64,000 nucleotides of DNA from JAMXLO01 sp963794185 (GTDB lineage: Bacteria; Pseudomonadota; Alphaproteobacteria; Acetobacterales; Acetobacteraceae). The DNA is taken from NCBI GenBank assembly GCA_963794185.1, contig CAWCDM010000029.1, forward strand, positions 77,500 to 141,499, in the 5' to 3' direction. Every line of letters starts with the position of its first letter. The first letter of the stretch is position 1. Below are positions 36,773-45,600 of the stretch, piece by piece. The notes beneath the pieces are model-generated. The model searched no databases. It had not been told where the DNA came from and saw only the letters and a list, made by a program, of their open reading frames with translations. The translations under genes were made by a program, and so were the position numbers.

Positions 36773-38146
36773 TCACCGCACCTGGAGTTCGTCGAGCAGA
36801 CTCGGAATGAACTCGGCGACTGTTGGGTGGATATGCATCACCCTTTGCAAGAGCGTGTACGGCGCCTTCGCATACATCAAGTCCAGCACACAATGCACCG
36901 CCTCGTCGCCACCGGTCCCCAGAATGGCCGCTCCAAGTATCGCCTTGGTGTCACCATCCACGACTATCTTCATCAGCCCAAGCGTTTCTCCCTTCTCGTA
37001 GGCGCGTGAGACATCCTCCATCGGCAGCGTGCCCACCAGGGTCTTGTGACCCGCCATCCTGGCTTCGGCTTCGGTCATGCCGGCACGCCCCAGCGGCGGA
37101 TCGGTGAAAAGGGCATACGCAGGAATCCGATCTGCCGTGCTGCGGGTCGCGCCGTCAAGCAGATTGGCGGCGACGATCTCAGAATTGTTGTAGGCAGTAT
37201 GCGTGAAGGCGCCACGGCCATTGCACTCGCCCAGAGCCCAGATGCCCGCGACATTGGTGCGCAACGTATCGTCCACTTCGATGAAGCCATGCCGATCGAC
37301 AGCGACGCCCGCGCGATCGAGCCCAAGATCATCGGTGTTGGGCCGGCGGCCGGCAGCGATCAGCAGGTGCGATCCTTCGATCGTCTGGCGCGCTGCTGCA
37401 GTCTCCACGACGGCGGCAACGCCATCGCCAACCTGTTCGACACTGACCGTACGTGCGCCGAGGTGCACCGCAATGCTCTCGGCCTGCAGGATCCCGCGCA
37501 TGGACTCCGAAATCTCCGGATCCTCGCGTCCGATCAGTCGCGGCGCGGCCTCGATCACCGTCACCTCACTGCCGAACCGGCGATAGATCTGCGCGAACTC
37601 GAGACCGACATAGCTCCCGCCGATGACGATCAGGTGCCGCGGAACGATATCGAGGTCCAATATCGAACTGCTGGTCAAATACCTGATCCCGTCCAGTCCA
37701 GTGATTGGCGGAATTGAAGGACGGCCACCGACATTGATGAAGACACGCTCAGCGGACAGCACTGCATCCCCGACGGTGACCTCGCGCGCCGATGCAAAGC
37801 GGGCGTGGCCCTGTATGACGGTGAGGTTCTTGGTTGTCCGCAATGAAGCCTCGACCGCCTTCCTGCTGACACCAGCGATGCTGTCCTTCCGTGCCTTCAC
37901 TCGCTTCATATCAACGCCGACAGGCCCGGAAATAACCACGCCGTATTCGGCACTCCGACTCGCGAGGTGCGCCGCATAGGCGCTGGCAACGAGTGCCTTC
38001 GTCGGCGTGCACCCGGTGTTTATGCACGTGCCGCCGAACCGTGCCCGCTCGATGATGGCGACCTGCAGTCCACGGGCGGCCATGCGACGCGCCAGCGATG
38101 GACCCGCCTGGCCGGTTCCAATGATGATTGCGTCATAGTTCGTCAT
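36773..38146 (-). CDS. FAD-dependent pyridine nucleotide-disulfide oxidoreductase (MerA-like)
   Basis: 457 residues of the class I disulfide reductase family. FAD-binding IIIGTGQAGPSLARRMA, redox-active pair GGTCINTGCTPTKALVASA (Cys41, Cys46), NAD(P)-binding VIGGSYVGLEFAQIYRRFG, FAD segment AGIWALGECNGRGAFTH, and dimer-interface HIHPTVAEFIP supplying the catalytic His-Glu pair. It resembles mercuric reductase more than lipoamide dehydrogenase, but lacks the N-terminal heavy-metal domain and the C-terminal Cys pair that bind Hg(II), and no mer genes are near. The substrate is open. Confidence 0.88.
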   Translation of the reverse strand: MTNYDAIIIGTGQAGPSLARRMAARGLQVAIIERARFGGTCINTGCTPTKALVASAYAAHLASRSAEYGVVISGPVGVDMKRVKARKDSIAGVSRKAVEASLRTTKNLTVIQGHARFASAREVTVGDAVLSAERVFINVGGRPSIPPITGLDGIRYLTSSSILDLDIVPRHLIVIGGSYVGLEFAQIYRRFGSEVTVIEAAPRLIGREDPEISESMRGILQAESIAVHLGARTVSVEQVGDGVAAVVETAAARQTIEGSHLLIAAGRRPNTDDLGLDRAGVAVDRHGFIEVDDTLRTNVAGIWALGECNGRGAFTHTAYNNSEIVAANLLDGATRSTADRIPAYALFTDPPLGRAGMTEAEARMAGHKTLVGTLPMEDVSRAYEKGETLGLMKIVVDGDTKAILGAAILGTGGDEAVHCVLDLMYAKAPYTLLQRVMHIHPTVAEFIPSLLDELQVR

Positions 38147-38396
38147 GTGATCCCCCGTGTCGCTTCATCTGGTTGGTGAACTTATAATTGGTCACCGAAC
38201 GCATACCTGCCATCGCTTACCAGCAGCCTGGTCCCATTTGTTATTCGAAAGGGAGTAGCTTTCACAAACCGGCCGTGCCATCGGTGCTCCACAGCTGCGT
38301 TTCGCTGGCTCTGCTCAAGCAAATCCAACGCGACGGCGTTCTGGTTCGGCCCTCGTGGTCCGGCGGCGAATGGGCCGGACCGCCATGTGCTGCCCG

Positions 38397-39923
38397 CTAC
38401 CGGATCGCCTGCCAGTCGACCCCGGATTCGAACGCGGCAGCGGCTTGATAGATCGTCTCCTCGCCAAAGCTGCGGCCGACCAGCATCATGCCCACCGGCA
38501 GGCCGTCCAGCGAGCCGCAGGGCAGGCTCATCGCCGGATGATGCGTGCAGTCGAACGGCGCGGTGTTCGGCAGCATCTCGAAGGCGCGCTGCAGGATCTC
38601 TTCGGTCCCGGCGTTGCTCTCCGGCAGTGGGGTCGCGATCATCGGCAATGTCGGCATCAGCAACAGATCGTAGCTGGCGAGCACCGCGTCGTAGGCACCG
38701 CGCAGCCGGCGCACCAGGTTCTGCGCCTTGGCGTAATAGTGGCCGCGATAGCGGCTCACCATCCAATGGCCCAGCAGCATCGTATTCTTCAGGCTGTCCG
38801 ACAGCTCGTCGGCACGGCTGCGCCAGTTGCTGTGAAAGTCGAGCAACGAGGTGTTGTAAAGGCCCTGCCAGTTGAAGCCGAAACCGTTGCCCAGCATCAT
38901 CTGCATCGTGGCGCCCTCGGCCGCCACCGCGAGCCAGATCGGCACTGCGGCGCGATGCATCGGGATCGACACCGCCTCCACTGCCGCACCGAGGCCGCGG
39001 AACCGTTCGGCTGCCTCGCGTACCACGCGATCGACGTCCGGCTGCGACTGCGGGTGGTCAAATCCCTCGTTCACCACAGCGATCCTGAGCCGCGCCACGC
39101 CGCGCCCGAGCGCATCACGGTATTGCTTCGCCGCCGCGCCGTACTGCCGAGGATCGAGTCCGTCGGGTCCGGCGAGCACTTCCAGCAGCAGCGCGTTGTC
39201 CTCGACGGTTGCCGTCATCGGCCCGGTGTGATCGAGCGTTAGCTCGATCGGCATGATTCCTGAGTAGGGCACCAGGCCGTGCGTGGGCTTCAGGCCGTAG
39301 ATGCCGCAGAACGAGGCGGGGATGCGGATCGATCCGCCCTGGTCGCCGCCGAGCGCCATCGGCACTTCGCCGGCGGCGACAACAGCGGCGCTGCCGGAAG
39401 ACGAGCCGCCCGCCGAAAAGCCTCTGCGGCGGGGATTGTGCACCGGGCCGGTCGCACTGGTGTGGCTGCCGCCCGAGAAACAGAAATATTCGCAGACCGT
39501 CTTGCCGACGATCGTCCCGCCGGCGTCCAGGATGCGCGTGGCAACCGTGGCGTCGATATCGGGCACATAGCCTTCCAGCGTCGAAGCGCCGTTCATCATC
39601 GGCACGCCCGCGAGACAGATGTTGTCCTTGAGCGCGACCTGCTTGCCCTTGAGCTTGCCGGAGGGCGCGCCCTCGACTGTGGTCCTCACGTACCAGGCGC
39701 CGTGCTGGTTGACTTCCGGTGCGGGGCGTGCCCCGGGCAGCCTCGGATAGCGCACCGGCGGCAGTTCGTCCGGCATTTGATCGAGGGCGTTATAGGCGTC
39801 GATGCTGGGGGCGAGCGCATCCAGATGCACCGCGAGCTCGGCATCGCTCATGGTCATGTGGAGCTCCGTGGCGAGTGCGCGGACCTGTTCGATGGTTGGC
39901 AGCCTGACGGTGCCGAGCGGCAT
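38397..39923 (-). CDS. Amidase-signature family amidase
   Basis: 508 residues. The Ser-cisSer-Lys triad is present: Lys99 (QVALKDNICLAGVPM), the Ser-rich stretch FSAGGSSSGSAAVVAAGE (172-178), and the nucleophile Ser198 in GGDQGGSIRIPASFCGIYG. The N-terminal helical domain and PMMNGASTLEGYVPDIDATV strongly resemble the enantioselective amidases that accompany nitrile hydratases in Rhodococcus and Pseudomonas. No nitrile hydratase or nitrilase gene lies in the window, so substrate assignment is inference. Not a GatA: no gatB/gatC context. Single gene. Confidence 0.9.
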   Translation of the reverse strand: MPLGTVRLPTIEQVRALATELHMTMSDAELAVHLDALAPSIDAYNALDQMPDELPPVRYPRLPGARPAPEVNQHGAWYVRTTVEGAPSGKLKGKQVALKDNICLAGVPMMNGASTLEGYVPDIDATVATRILDAGGTIVGKTVCEYFCFSGGSHTSATGPVHNPRRRGFSAGGSSSGSAAVVAAGEVPMALGGDQGGSIRIPASFCGIYGLKPTHGLVPYSGIMPIELTLDHTGPMTATVEDNALLLEVLAGPDGLDPRQYGAAAKQYRDALGRGVARLRIAVVNEGFDHPQSQPDVDRVVREAAERFRGLGAAVEAVSIPMHRAAVPIWLAVAAEGATMQMMLGNGFGFNWQGLYNTSLLDFHSNWRSRADELSDSLKNTMLLGHWMVSRYRGHYYAKAQNLVRRLRGAYDAVLASYDLLLMPTLPMIATPLPESNAGTEEILQRAFEMLPNTAPFDCTHHPAMSLPCGSLDGLPVGMMLVGRSFGEETIYQAAAAFESGVDWQAIR

Positions 39924-40184
39924 TGCGGACCTCCGTGCTGTTGGTTTCTGCTGGGTGGAGCGGCGACGGTGGATCGGCGGGACGCTGCATGCAAGGCCGG
40001 TTGCGCGGCCCGTGTCGAGGGCACGTGCGTTAACCGCCGTATGTCAGTCCGTTACAGTTGCCGCCGGACTCAATGAGCGCTGCGTCGCGCCACGCTCCTT
40101 GCACGCCTCGGCCGTCTGTCGCATCGTCGCACGCAAGGCCAGCGCAACAACTTGCGGGGGTGCCACCCATTGGAGTCCGACCCG

Positions 40185-41243
40185 ATGAGGACCGCCCGAG
40201 AAGCGGACGTGTCGTGCGCCATCCCACAGTCAGTGGTCGCATCTCTGACGCGCGCTGCGATTTTTGTGGTCGTGACGGTAAATCCTGGCAGCGACAGTCG
40301 TACGGCCGTGCGATCGCTCTGCGCCAGCCTTGCCGCGCTCCAGCGTGCGGTCGGTTTCCGCGACATCGAGGGGGGCCTTTCCTGCGTGATGGGGTTTGGA
40401 TCTGAAGTGTGGGACCAGCTTTTTGGCCCGCCTCGACCGGCCGAGCTGCATCCGTTCCGCGAGATCCGCGCTGGATCACGCCATGCCGTGTCCACGCCGG
40501 GGGATCTGCTCTTTCACATCCGCGCCAGGCGAATGGATCTCTGCTTCGAACTGGCGACGCAGATCATGGTGCGGCTCCAGGATTTTGTTTCGCAAGTGGA
40601 CGAGGTGCATGGGTTTCGTTATTTCGATGATCGCGACCTGATCGGTTTTGTCGACGGTACGGAAAACCCGACGGGCCAGGCGGCAATCGACGCCACTCTT
40701 GTCGGCGAGGAGGACGCCGCCTTCACCGGCGGGAGTTATGTGATTGTGCAGAAATACCTGCACGATCTGCGCGGATGGAATGCGCTGCCCACGGAGGCAC
40801 AGGAACGCATCATCGGTCGCACGAAGCTCTCCGACCTCAAGCTGGACGATGCCGTCAAGCCAACCTCCGCGCACAATGCGCTGACCACGATCGTCCAGGA
40901 CGGCAAGGAGATCAAGATCCTGCGGCAGAATATGCCGTTTGGTCACGCTGCACAGGGCGAGTTCGGCACATTTTTCATCGGCTACGCCCGATCGCCGCAG
41001 CCGATCGAGCAGATGCTGGAAAACATGTTCATCGGCCGCCCGGCCGGCAACTACGACAGGCTGCTGGACTTCAGCCGCGCAGTGACCGGTAGCCTCTTCT
41101 TCGTGCCGTCCTCGGCGTTCCTCGAGAACGTCATGGCCGACGAACTCTTGACGGCAGCGGACCCCGACAGTGCTTCTCCGGTTGGGCCAAACGCATCGGC
41201 GGACGAAGGATCACTCGGCATCGGCTCGATGAAGGGAGACTAA
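40185..41243 (+). CDS. DyP-type heme peroxidase with encapsulin-targeting tail
   Basis: 352 residues from ATG 40185 (TTGGAG nine bases before). Dye-decolorizing peroxidase, YfeX/DypB-like: the signature GFVDGTENPTG carries the distal Asp157; KPTSAHNALTTI holds the probable heme-ligand His and ILRQNMPFGHAAQGEFGTFF the distal Arg region. These enzymes use H2O2 to oxidise dyes, lignin-like phenols or porphyrins. After a linker (SASPVGPNASADE) the protein ends GSLGIGSMKGD, the cargo-loading peptide known from DyP enzymes packed in encapsulin nanocompartments. No complete encapsulin gene follows. Confidence 0.92.
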   Translation: MRTAREADVSCAIPQSVVASLTRAAIFVVVTVNPGSDSRTAVRSLCASLAALQRAVGFRDIEGGLSCVMGFGSEVWDQLFGPPRPAELHPFREIRAGSRHAVSTPGDLLFHIRARRMDLCFELATQIMVRLQDFVSQVDEVHGFRYFDDRDLIGFVDGTENPTGQAAIDATLVGEEDAAFTGGSYVIVQKYLHDLRGWNALPTEAQERIIGRTKLSDLKLDDAVKPTSAHNALTTIVQDGKEIKILRQNMPFGHAAQGEFGTFFIGYARSPQPIEQMLENMFIGRPAGNYDRLLDFSRAVTGSLFFVPSSAFLENVMADELLTAADPDSASPVGPNASADEGSLGIGSMKGD

Positions 41244-41250
41244 TCCGACG

Positions 41251-41346
41251 AATTACAACCTGCATCGCGAGCCGGCGCGGATCTTCGATGCTCCGTCCGC
41301 GGCGCGCATCGCGACGGAGATCATTAAGGAGCCTTGCCTGGCATGA
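41251..41346 (+). pseudogene. Possible remnant of an encapsulin N-terminus
   Basis: Seven bases behind the DyP stop codon a frame reads NYNLHREPARIFDAPSAARI, then ATEIIKEPCLA and a stop. Encapsulins of DyP systems begin MNNLHRELAPI and the gene usually lies directly behind the peroxidase. Here the start codon is missing, similarity fades after about eight residues and the frame ends at 31 codons. Position supports the idea, length does not; treat as a suggestion. Confidence 0.35.
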
Positions 41347-41498
41347 ATGGAACCGCTCGTTCTTATCACCTGATGATACCTGTCCTAATCGGCGTGGCGA
41401 TGATGCTGGGCTGTTTCAAGGTTGCGGCTCAAGGGGCGCCGGCCCCTGAGGCTCGTCCGGGCTTCGTCCCCGGCTACCTGCCGCGGGAGTCGCTTTGA
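41343..41498 (+). CDS. Small putative lipoprotein
   Basis: 51 residues, beginning at ATG 41343 with AAGGAG about 11 bases upstream. A hydrophobic stretch LMIPVLIGVAMMLGC fits a lipoprotein signal with Cys as the acylated residue, followed by a short Pro/Ala-rich tail (APAPEARPGFVPGYLPRESL). Too small for homology judgement; unknown function. Confidence 0.4.
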   Translation: MNGTARSYHLMIPVLIGVAMMLGCFKVAAQGAPAPEARPGFVPGYLPRESL

Positions 41499-41735
41499 TA
41501 GGTTGACCCAAGGTGGGGATTGCCATTCTCAGGGCGCCCCGGTGCGGCAATAGTTGGGTGCGCTCAGTCCTGCGTCAGGGTACTCGACCCGCATGAAGTA
41601 GCGGTTCACAACCCGCGTGACATCTCATGACTCCCCTTGTATGAGGGCGGGACTGTCAAGGGTAGAATGGCCAACGGATTGGATTTTTGGGTCCTCACAG
41701 GTTAGCTGTATTTGGAGAGCGCGCCGCGAAGGGTG

Positions 41736-42002
41736 TCAGTCCCTGCGGAACCCGCGCGGGGGCTCGATGGCCAGAAGATCGGCAAGCTCAAGCTCGCAGA
41801 TCGCCTGCAACGCCTCGGCCGTGGCGCTCTCTTGCGGACTACTCGGTAATGCTTCCAGCCAGGCGGCATACTGCGCCTGCAATACGGTCAACTCGGCTAC
41901 GGCGTCCCGCCAACGCTGGGCGCGGCTGCGGCGGTCAATGGTTTGGCGCGTGTGAACGACCGGCACGCCGGCGGGGGTTGCATGGCCATCGGCTGGGAAC
42001 AA
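41736..42002 (-). CDS. Hypothetical protein, helical
   Basis: 88 residues. Conserved-looking helical core: RRSRAQRWRDAVAELTVLQA, QYAAWLEALPSS, SATAEALQAICELELADLLA, and the end IEPPRGFRRD. I recall similar small proteins in alphaproteobacteria and on plasmids without a known function. The first 25 residues (MFPADGHATPAGVPVVHTRQ) may be upstream sequence, as no clear ribosome binding site was seen. An overlapping frame (41935-42198, same strand) is less convincing. Confidence 0.5.
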   Translation of the reverse strand: MFPADGHATPAGVPVVHTRQTIDRRSRAQRWRDAVAELTVLQAQYAAWLEALPSSPQESATAEALQAICELELADLLAIEPPRGFRRD

Positions 42003-42207
42003 TGCAGAGTGGAGGTCGTATTACCTCGACCGACTCGATCGAATACAGCTCAAAGCCCTTGAATGCCTCAGCTAGGAAGCGCTTTGCCTGGCGTGGATCA
42101 GAACAAGCGGATGCCGTAACATGCTGGGCGGGGACGGGATCCTGATCGAGTTCGATACCTGACCGGCGGGAGCCCATCCTGGTCATGCGGTCCGGCACGG
42201 TAAACCC

Positions 42208-43227
42208 TTAGAACGCCGGACACCCTGGCCGATCGAACAAGACCGCCAGGCCGCAGGGGGAGACGAATATGCTGCCGGCATCGTGGCCGACGCCCCAGAT
42301 GCTCAGGATGCGGTGCCGCACCAGATTCGGATGCCGCTGCTCGAGCGCGAACAGGTAGTTCATCCCCCGCGCGTAGCGGGTCGGCCCCTGCGCCTCGGCA
42401 GCACAGCTCCGGTCGAGCGTTGGATGGTTGGGATCGATGTCGGTCTCGCCCAGCAGATACACGACGTCGCGTGCGATATAGCGCTCCTCCAGTGCTTCGC
42501 TCCGTTCGACATAGGGTGGGGCACCCGCCAGACCGTATGTCCAGTGGTCGATCGTCTTGCAGGCCGTGCCGCGCACCGGCACGGGGCGGTCGTCGCCGAA
42601 CCAAACATAGGAGGACGGGTTGGCAACCACATAGCGCACGGCAACGCCTGCGCGAACCAGCGCCGCCATGCCGCGGCCAACGACAGCATAACGCTGCACC
42701 AGTTGCGCACCCGCGGAGTGCCCGGCAACCACCAGACGCCGCAGCTTGGGGAAGGTCGTGGGGTCGGCAAGCCGTGCCAGAATTGCATCAAGCGCGTCGA
42801 ATGAACTGAGCGGCGCGGGCCCGATCGCAGCCTCGCCGTCGATCCAGCCCGTGATGCTCCAGCGCAGCATGTCGGCCGGCATCGCGTGCGCAGCGATATC
42901 GGCTTCGGCCAGGAACTGAGGCAGCACGATCATCGTGCCACGGCCAGCCTCTCCAGCCGCGTAAAGCGCCGCTCGCGCGATCCGTAGCGAGATGTCAGCG
43001 TCCCGCAGCGCGTCGTGCACGATCACGAGTGCCCTCGTCACCTCCGGCAGTCTGCGCGTCCAGTCCGCGGTGACACGGACGGCCAGCGTCCCGCGCCCGG
43101 CTTCCGCCACCACCGTCAGCCTGCCGTCGACGATCGCTGCGACCGAGTTTTGTTCCACGGGCTTGGCTCGGGCGCCGCCGGCGAGCAGCAACAGGAGCAT
43201 CCAGAGAAACGGTTCAGAACGTCTCAT
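42208..43227 (-). CDS. Secreted alpha/beta hydrolase, hypothetical
   Basis: 339 residues from ATG 43227, chosen because it opens a signal peptide (FLWMLLLLLAGGARAKPV). The mature protein has alpha/beta-hydrolase landmarks: VIVHDALRDADI, nucleophile elbow VVAGHSAGAQLVQRYAV, ANPSSYVWFGDDRPVP, and late His in SIWGVGHDAGSIFVS. Cys residues in GTACKTIDHW, LDRSCAAE, and SPCGLAVLFDRPGCPAF may form disulfides in the periplasm. Related to uncharacterised secreted hydrolases; substrate unknown. Confidence 0.8.
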   Translation of the reverse strand: MRRSEPFLWMLLLLLAGGARAKPVEQNSVAAIVDGRLTVVAEAGRGTLAVRVTADWTRRLPEVTRALVIVHDALRDADISLRIARAALYAAGEAGRGTMIVLPQFLAEADIAAHAMPADMLRWSITGWIDGEAAIGPAPLSSFDALDAILARLADPTTFPKLRRLVVAGHSAGAQLVQRYAVVGRGMAALVRAGVAVRYVVANPSSYVWFGDDRPVPVRGTACKTIDHWTYGLAGAPPYVERSEALEERYIARDVVYLLGETDIDPNHPTLDRSCAAEAQGPTRYARGMNYLFALEQRHPNLVRHRILSIWGVGHDAGSIFVSPCGLAVLFDRPGCPAF

Positions 43228-43967
43228 CGTTCTCACCGATGCCATTCTGGCAGCGACCGGCGCGGCCAAGCAGATCACCTGCCATATCGCGAGCCCATCC
43301 GCTGCCGGAGTTGCCAGCAGGCGAGGCGGCTCGGACTCGGTTGGTGTGTCAAATCCAATTGAGGGGCCCCATTTTCCGAATTGACCGACGTCAATATCGA
43401 CTATAGCCATAGGGTGCAGTTCGTGTTGCCGCCATTGTTCTGCGCCAATTCCGTGCAAAGCGGGAGAGCGCCATACCGCGTTCAATCGTCCGCCCTGAGA
43501 CAATATGAGGGACAGAGTTTTCGGAGCATCAAGCGGATGGAAGCGAAGATCAGCTTCGACAGACCATCATGCATCATTAGTACTACTTAGGTGTTGCCTG
43601 ACAACAACTACCTGAGGTGTGGAAACTATCCGAACAATCGATAATGCAGGTTGTCGGGTTGTGGCGACTGGCTGTTACGGTTGTAGCGCGGGCGGTTCTT
43701 GACCGTCCTTAATACGCCACAAAATGAATCGGTACGACGCATGGAATAATATAAAGGTTCAGCGCGTCCAAACAATTATCTCGCGACCGATATCCGGCTC
43801 AAACAACTGAAAATGCCTCGGCACGACACCGCCGAGGCCAGGGGGGCGTGACGGATCGAAGCCATTTTCAGGGCAGATCGGGTATGGTGTCTGTCACGCC
43901 TGATGAATGAACTGATCGAATTGCACGGCAATCGTAATCGGCCGCTCTGACACGATGGGTGGTGAAC
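43228..43967. other. Gene-poor interval
   Basis: About 740 bp between the secreted hydrolase and the LysR gene, lower in GC than its surroundings. No coding region could be supported. A hairpin GCCTCGG/CCGAGGC lies near 43815-43840. It may hold promoters for the two divergent genes but no convincing -35/-10 pair was seen. Confidence 0.4.
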
Positions 43968-44847
43968 GTGGATCGACTGACCAGCATGACGGTCTTCGCC
44001 AGGGTCGCGGCCATACGGAGTTTCTCCGGTGCGGCGCGCGAACTCGGCATTTCCCAGGCCACTGCCAGCAAACACGTACAGACACTTGGAGGAATGGCTG
44101 GGCGCGCGCCTGCTGCATCGCACCACACGACGCGTCGCGCTGACCGATGCCGGTGAAAGCTTCTTCATTCAGTGCTCACGCATTCTTGAAGAAATGGAAG
44201 CTGCCCGCAACTCGGCGAGACCGGAAGCACTGGTACGCGGGAACCTGCGCATCACCGCGCCGGTGGTTTTCGGCAGCACCAGGCTGGGACCTCTCGTGGT
44301 CGATTTCATGGACCGGCACCCGGAGGTGTCGCTCAGCGTCGAACTGACCGATCGGTCGGTCGATCTCATCGAGGAAGGCTACGACCTCGCGATCCGCACC
44401 CGCCCAACCAATGGGGCGGGGCTTGTCATCTGGCCGCTCATGCCGCTGAACTACGTGCTTTGCGCCGCTCCGACCTACCTTGACCGCCATGGCGCACCCG
44501 ACACCCCTGCCGCGCTGTCCCGGCACGTCTGCATCACCAACAGCCAGGACCACACTGGCATCTGGCGATTCAGCGGCCCCGACGGGGAGACCGAGGTGCC
44601 CATCCACGGCCGACTGCAGGTGAACAACGCCATGCTGCGCTGCGACGCAGCTCGTGCCGGCGCCGGCGTGCTGCTGTGCGCCGACTATCTGGTGGAGAGC
44701 GATATTGCGAGAGGCGACCTCGTGCGATTGTTGCCGGACCATGTGCCGGCCGGTGGGAACCTGCACGCGGTTTGCCCAGGTTATCGCGCCAGTTCGCCGA
44801 AGGTCCGGAGCCTGGTCAATCACCTGACCGCGCAGCTCGGCGAATAG
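43968..44847 (+). CDS. LysR-family transcriptional regulator, one frameshift
   Basis: About 292 residues after correction. The helix-turn-helix is DRLTSMTVFARVAAIRSFSG, then AARELGISQATASKHVQTL in the first frame; EEWLGARLLHRTTRRVALTD follows in a second frame. One extra G in the run near 44088 causes the slip. The C-terminal effector domain (GNLRITAPVVFGSTRLGPLV; VELTDRSVDLIEEGYDLAIR) is of the CrgA/DmlR-like group. GTG 43968 is taken as start (43959 possible). The regulated gene is not evident: the nearest divergent gene, the secreted hydrolase, is 740 bp away. Confidence 0.85.
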
Positions 44848-44901
44848 CGCATCGCCGAACCACACTGGTCCGACTCGGGGCCGCCTGTTACCTCTTCTGG
44901 T

Positions 44902-45516
44902 GTGCCGAACTTCACCATGGAAAGGCGGGCTGGCGGCCGGGTGGCCGGCGTGGACGAGGCGGGGCGCGGACCGCTCGCCGGCCCGGTTGTTGCTGCCGCC
45001 GTCGTCTTTCCGACCGGCGTGCCGCGCAGGCTTGCAGCCCTGCTCGACAACTCCAAGAAGCTCTCGGTCGAACAGCGCCTGATCGCGTTTGAAGTCTTGC
45101 GCACCTCGGGTCGTGCCGAGATCGGCGTCGGCGCCGCGTCGGTGGCCGAAATCGAACGGCTCAATATCCTGCATGCCGCACTGCTCGCGATGTGCCGCGC
45201 TGTTGCGCGCCTGCCCGCGCCGCCGGCGCTTGTGCTGGTAGACGGCAACCAACCGCCGCCGCTGAATTGCGCCGTGCGCTGCGTGGTCGGCGGGGACGGG
45301 CTGTCGCTGTCGATCGCCGCGGCCTCGATCGTCGCCAAGGTGCTGCGCGACCGCGCGATGACCCGGCTGGGGATGCGCTTCCCGGACTATGGCTGGGGGA
45401 CCAATGCCGGCTACGCAACCGGGTTCCATGTGGCGGCGCTGCGCCGGCTGGGGCCGACGCCACATCACCGTCCGAGCTTCGGCACCGTCAGCCAGCTGGC
45501 GCTGCTGCTTGATTGA
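44902..45516 (+). CDS. rnhB: Ribonuclease HII
   Basis: 204 residues; removes RNA from RNA/DNA hybrids and misincorporated ribonucleotides. Acidic metal-binding residues are in GVDEAGRGPLAGPVVAAAV (Asp, Glu), VLVDGNQPPPLN (Asp), and SIVAKVLRDRAMTRLG (Asp). KGYATGFHVAALRRLGPTPH-like ending (NAGYATGFHVAALRRLG) and HRPSFGTVSQL are standard. GTG 44902 gives this length; ATG 44917 is an alternative start. Together with ccrM it forms the rnhB-ccrM pair frequent in alphaproteobacteria. Confidence 0.95.
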   Translation: MPNFTMERRAGGRVAGVDEAGRGPLAGPVVAAAVVFPTGVPRRLAALLDNSKKLSVEQRLIAFEVLRTSGRAEIGVGAASVAEIERLNILHAALLAMCRAVARLPAPPALVLVDGNQPPPLNCAVRCVVGGDGLSLSIAAASIVAKVLRDRAMTRLGMRFPDYGWGTNAGYATGFHVAALRRLGPTPHHRPSFGTVSQLALLLD

Positions 45517-45600
45517 CGTGACTTCCGCACAACCGTCACGATAAGCCTGCCCCGGGCTCAACCCGGGGAGAACCGCCCTTTCTTCCCTCCTGGGAGACAC

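Noticed and set aside
36773..38146. Assignment as a true mercuric reductase
   Set aside because: The C-terminal Cys pair needed to bind Hg(II) is absent and no mer genes are nearby.
41935..42198. Leftward 87-codon frame overlapping the helical hypothetical protein
   Set aside because: Composition is not clearly protein-like, no ribosome binding site, and it overlaps a better candidate.
43381..43590. 69-codon plus-strand frame in the interval before the LysR gene
   Set aside because: No ribosome binding site or recognisable feature; length is expected by chance in lower-GC sequence.
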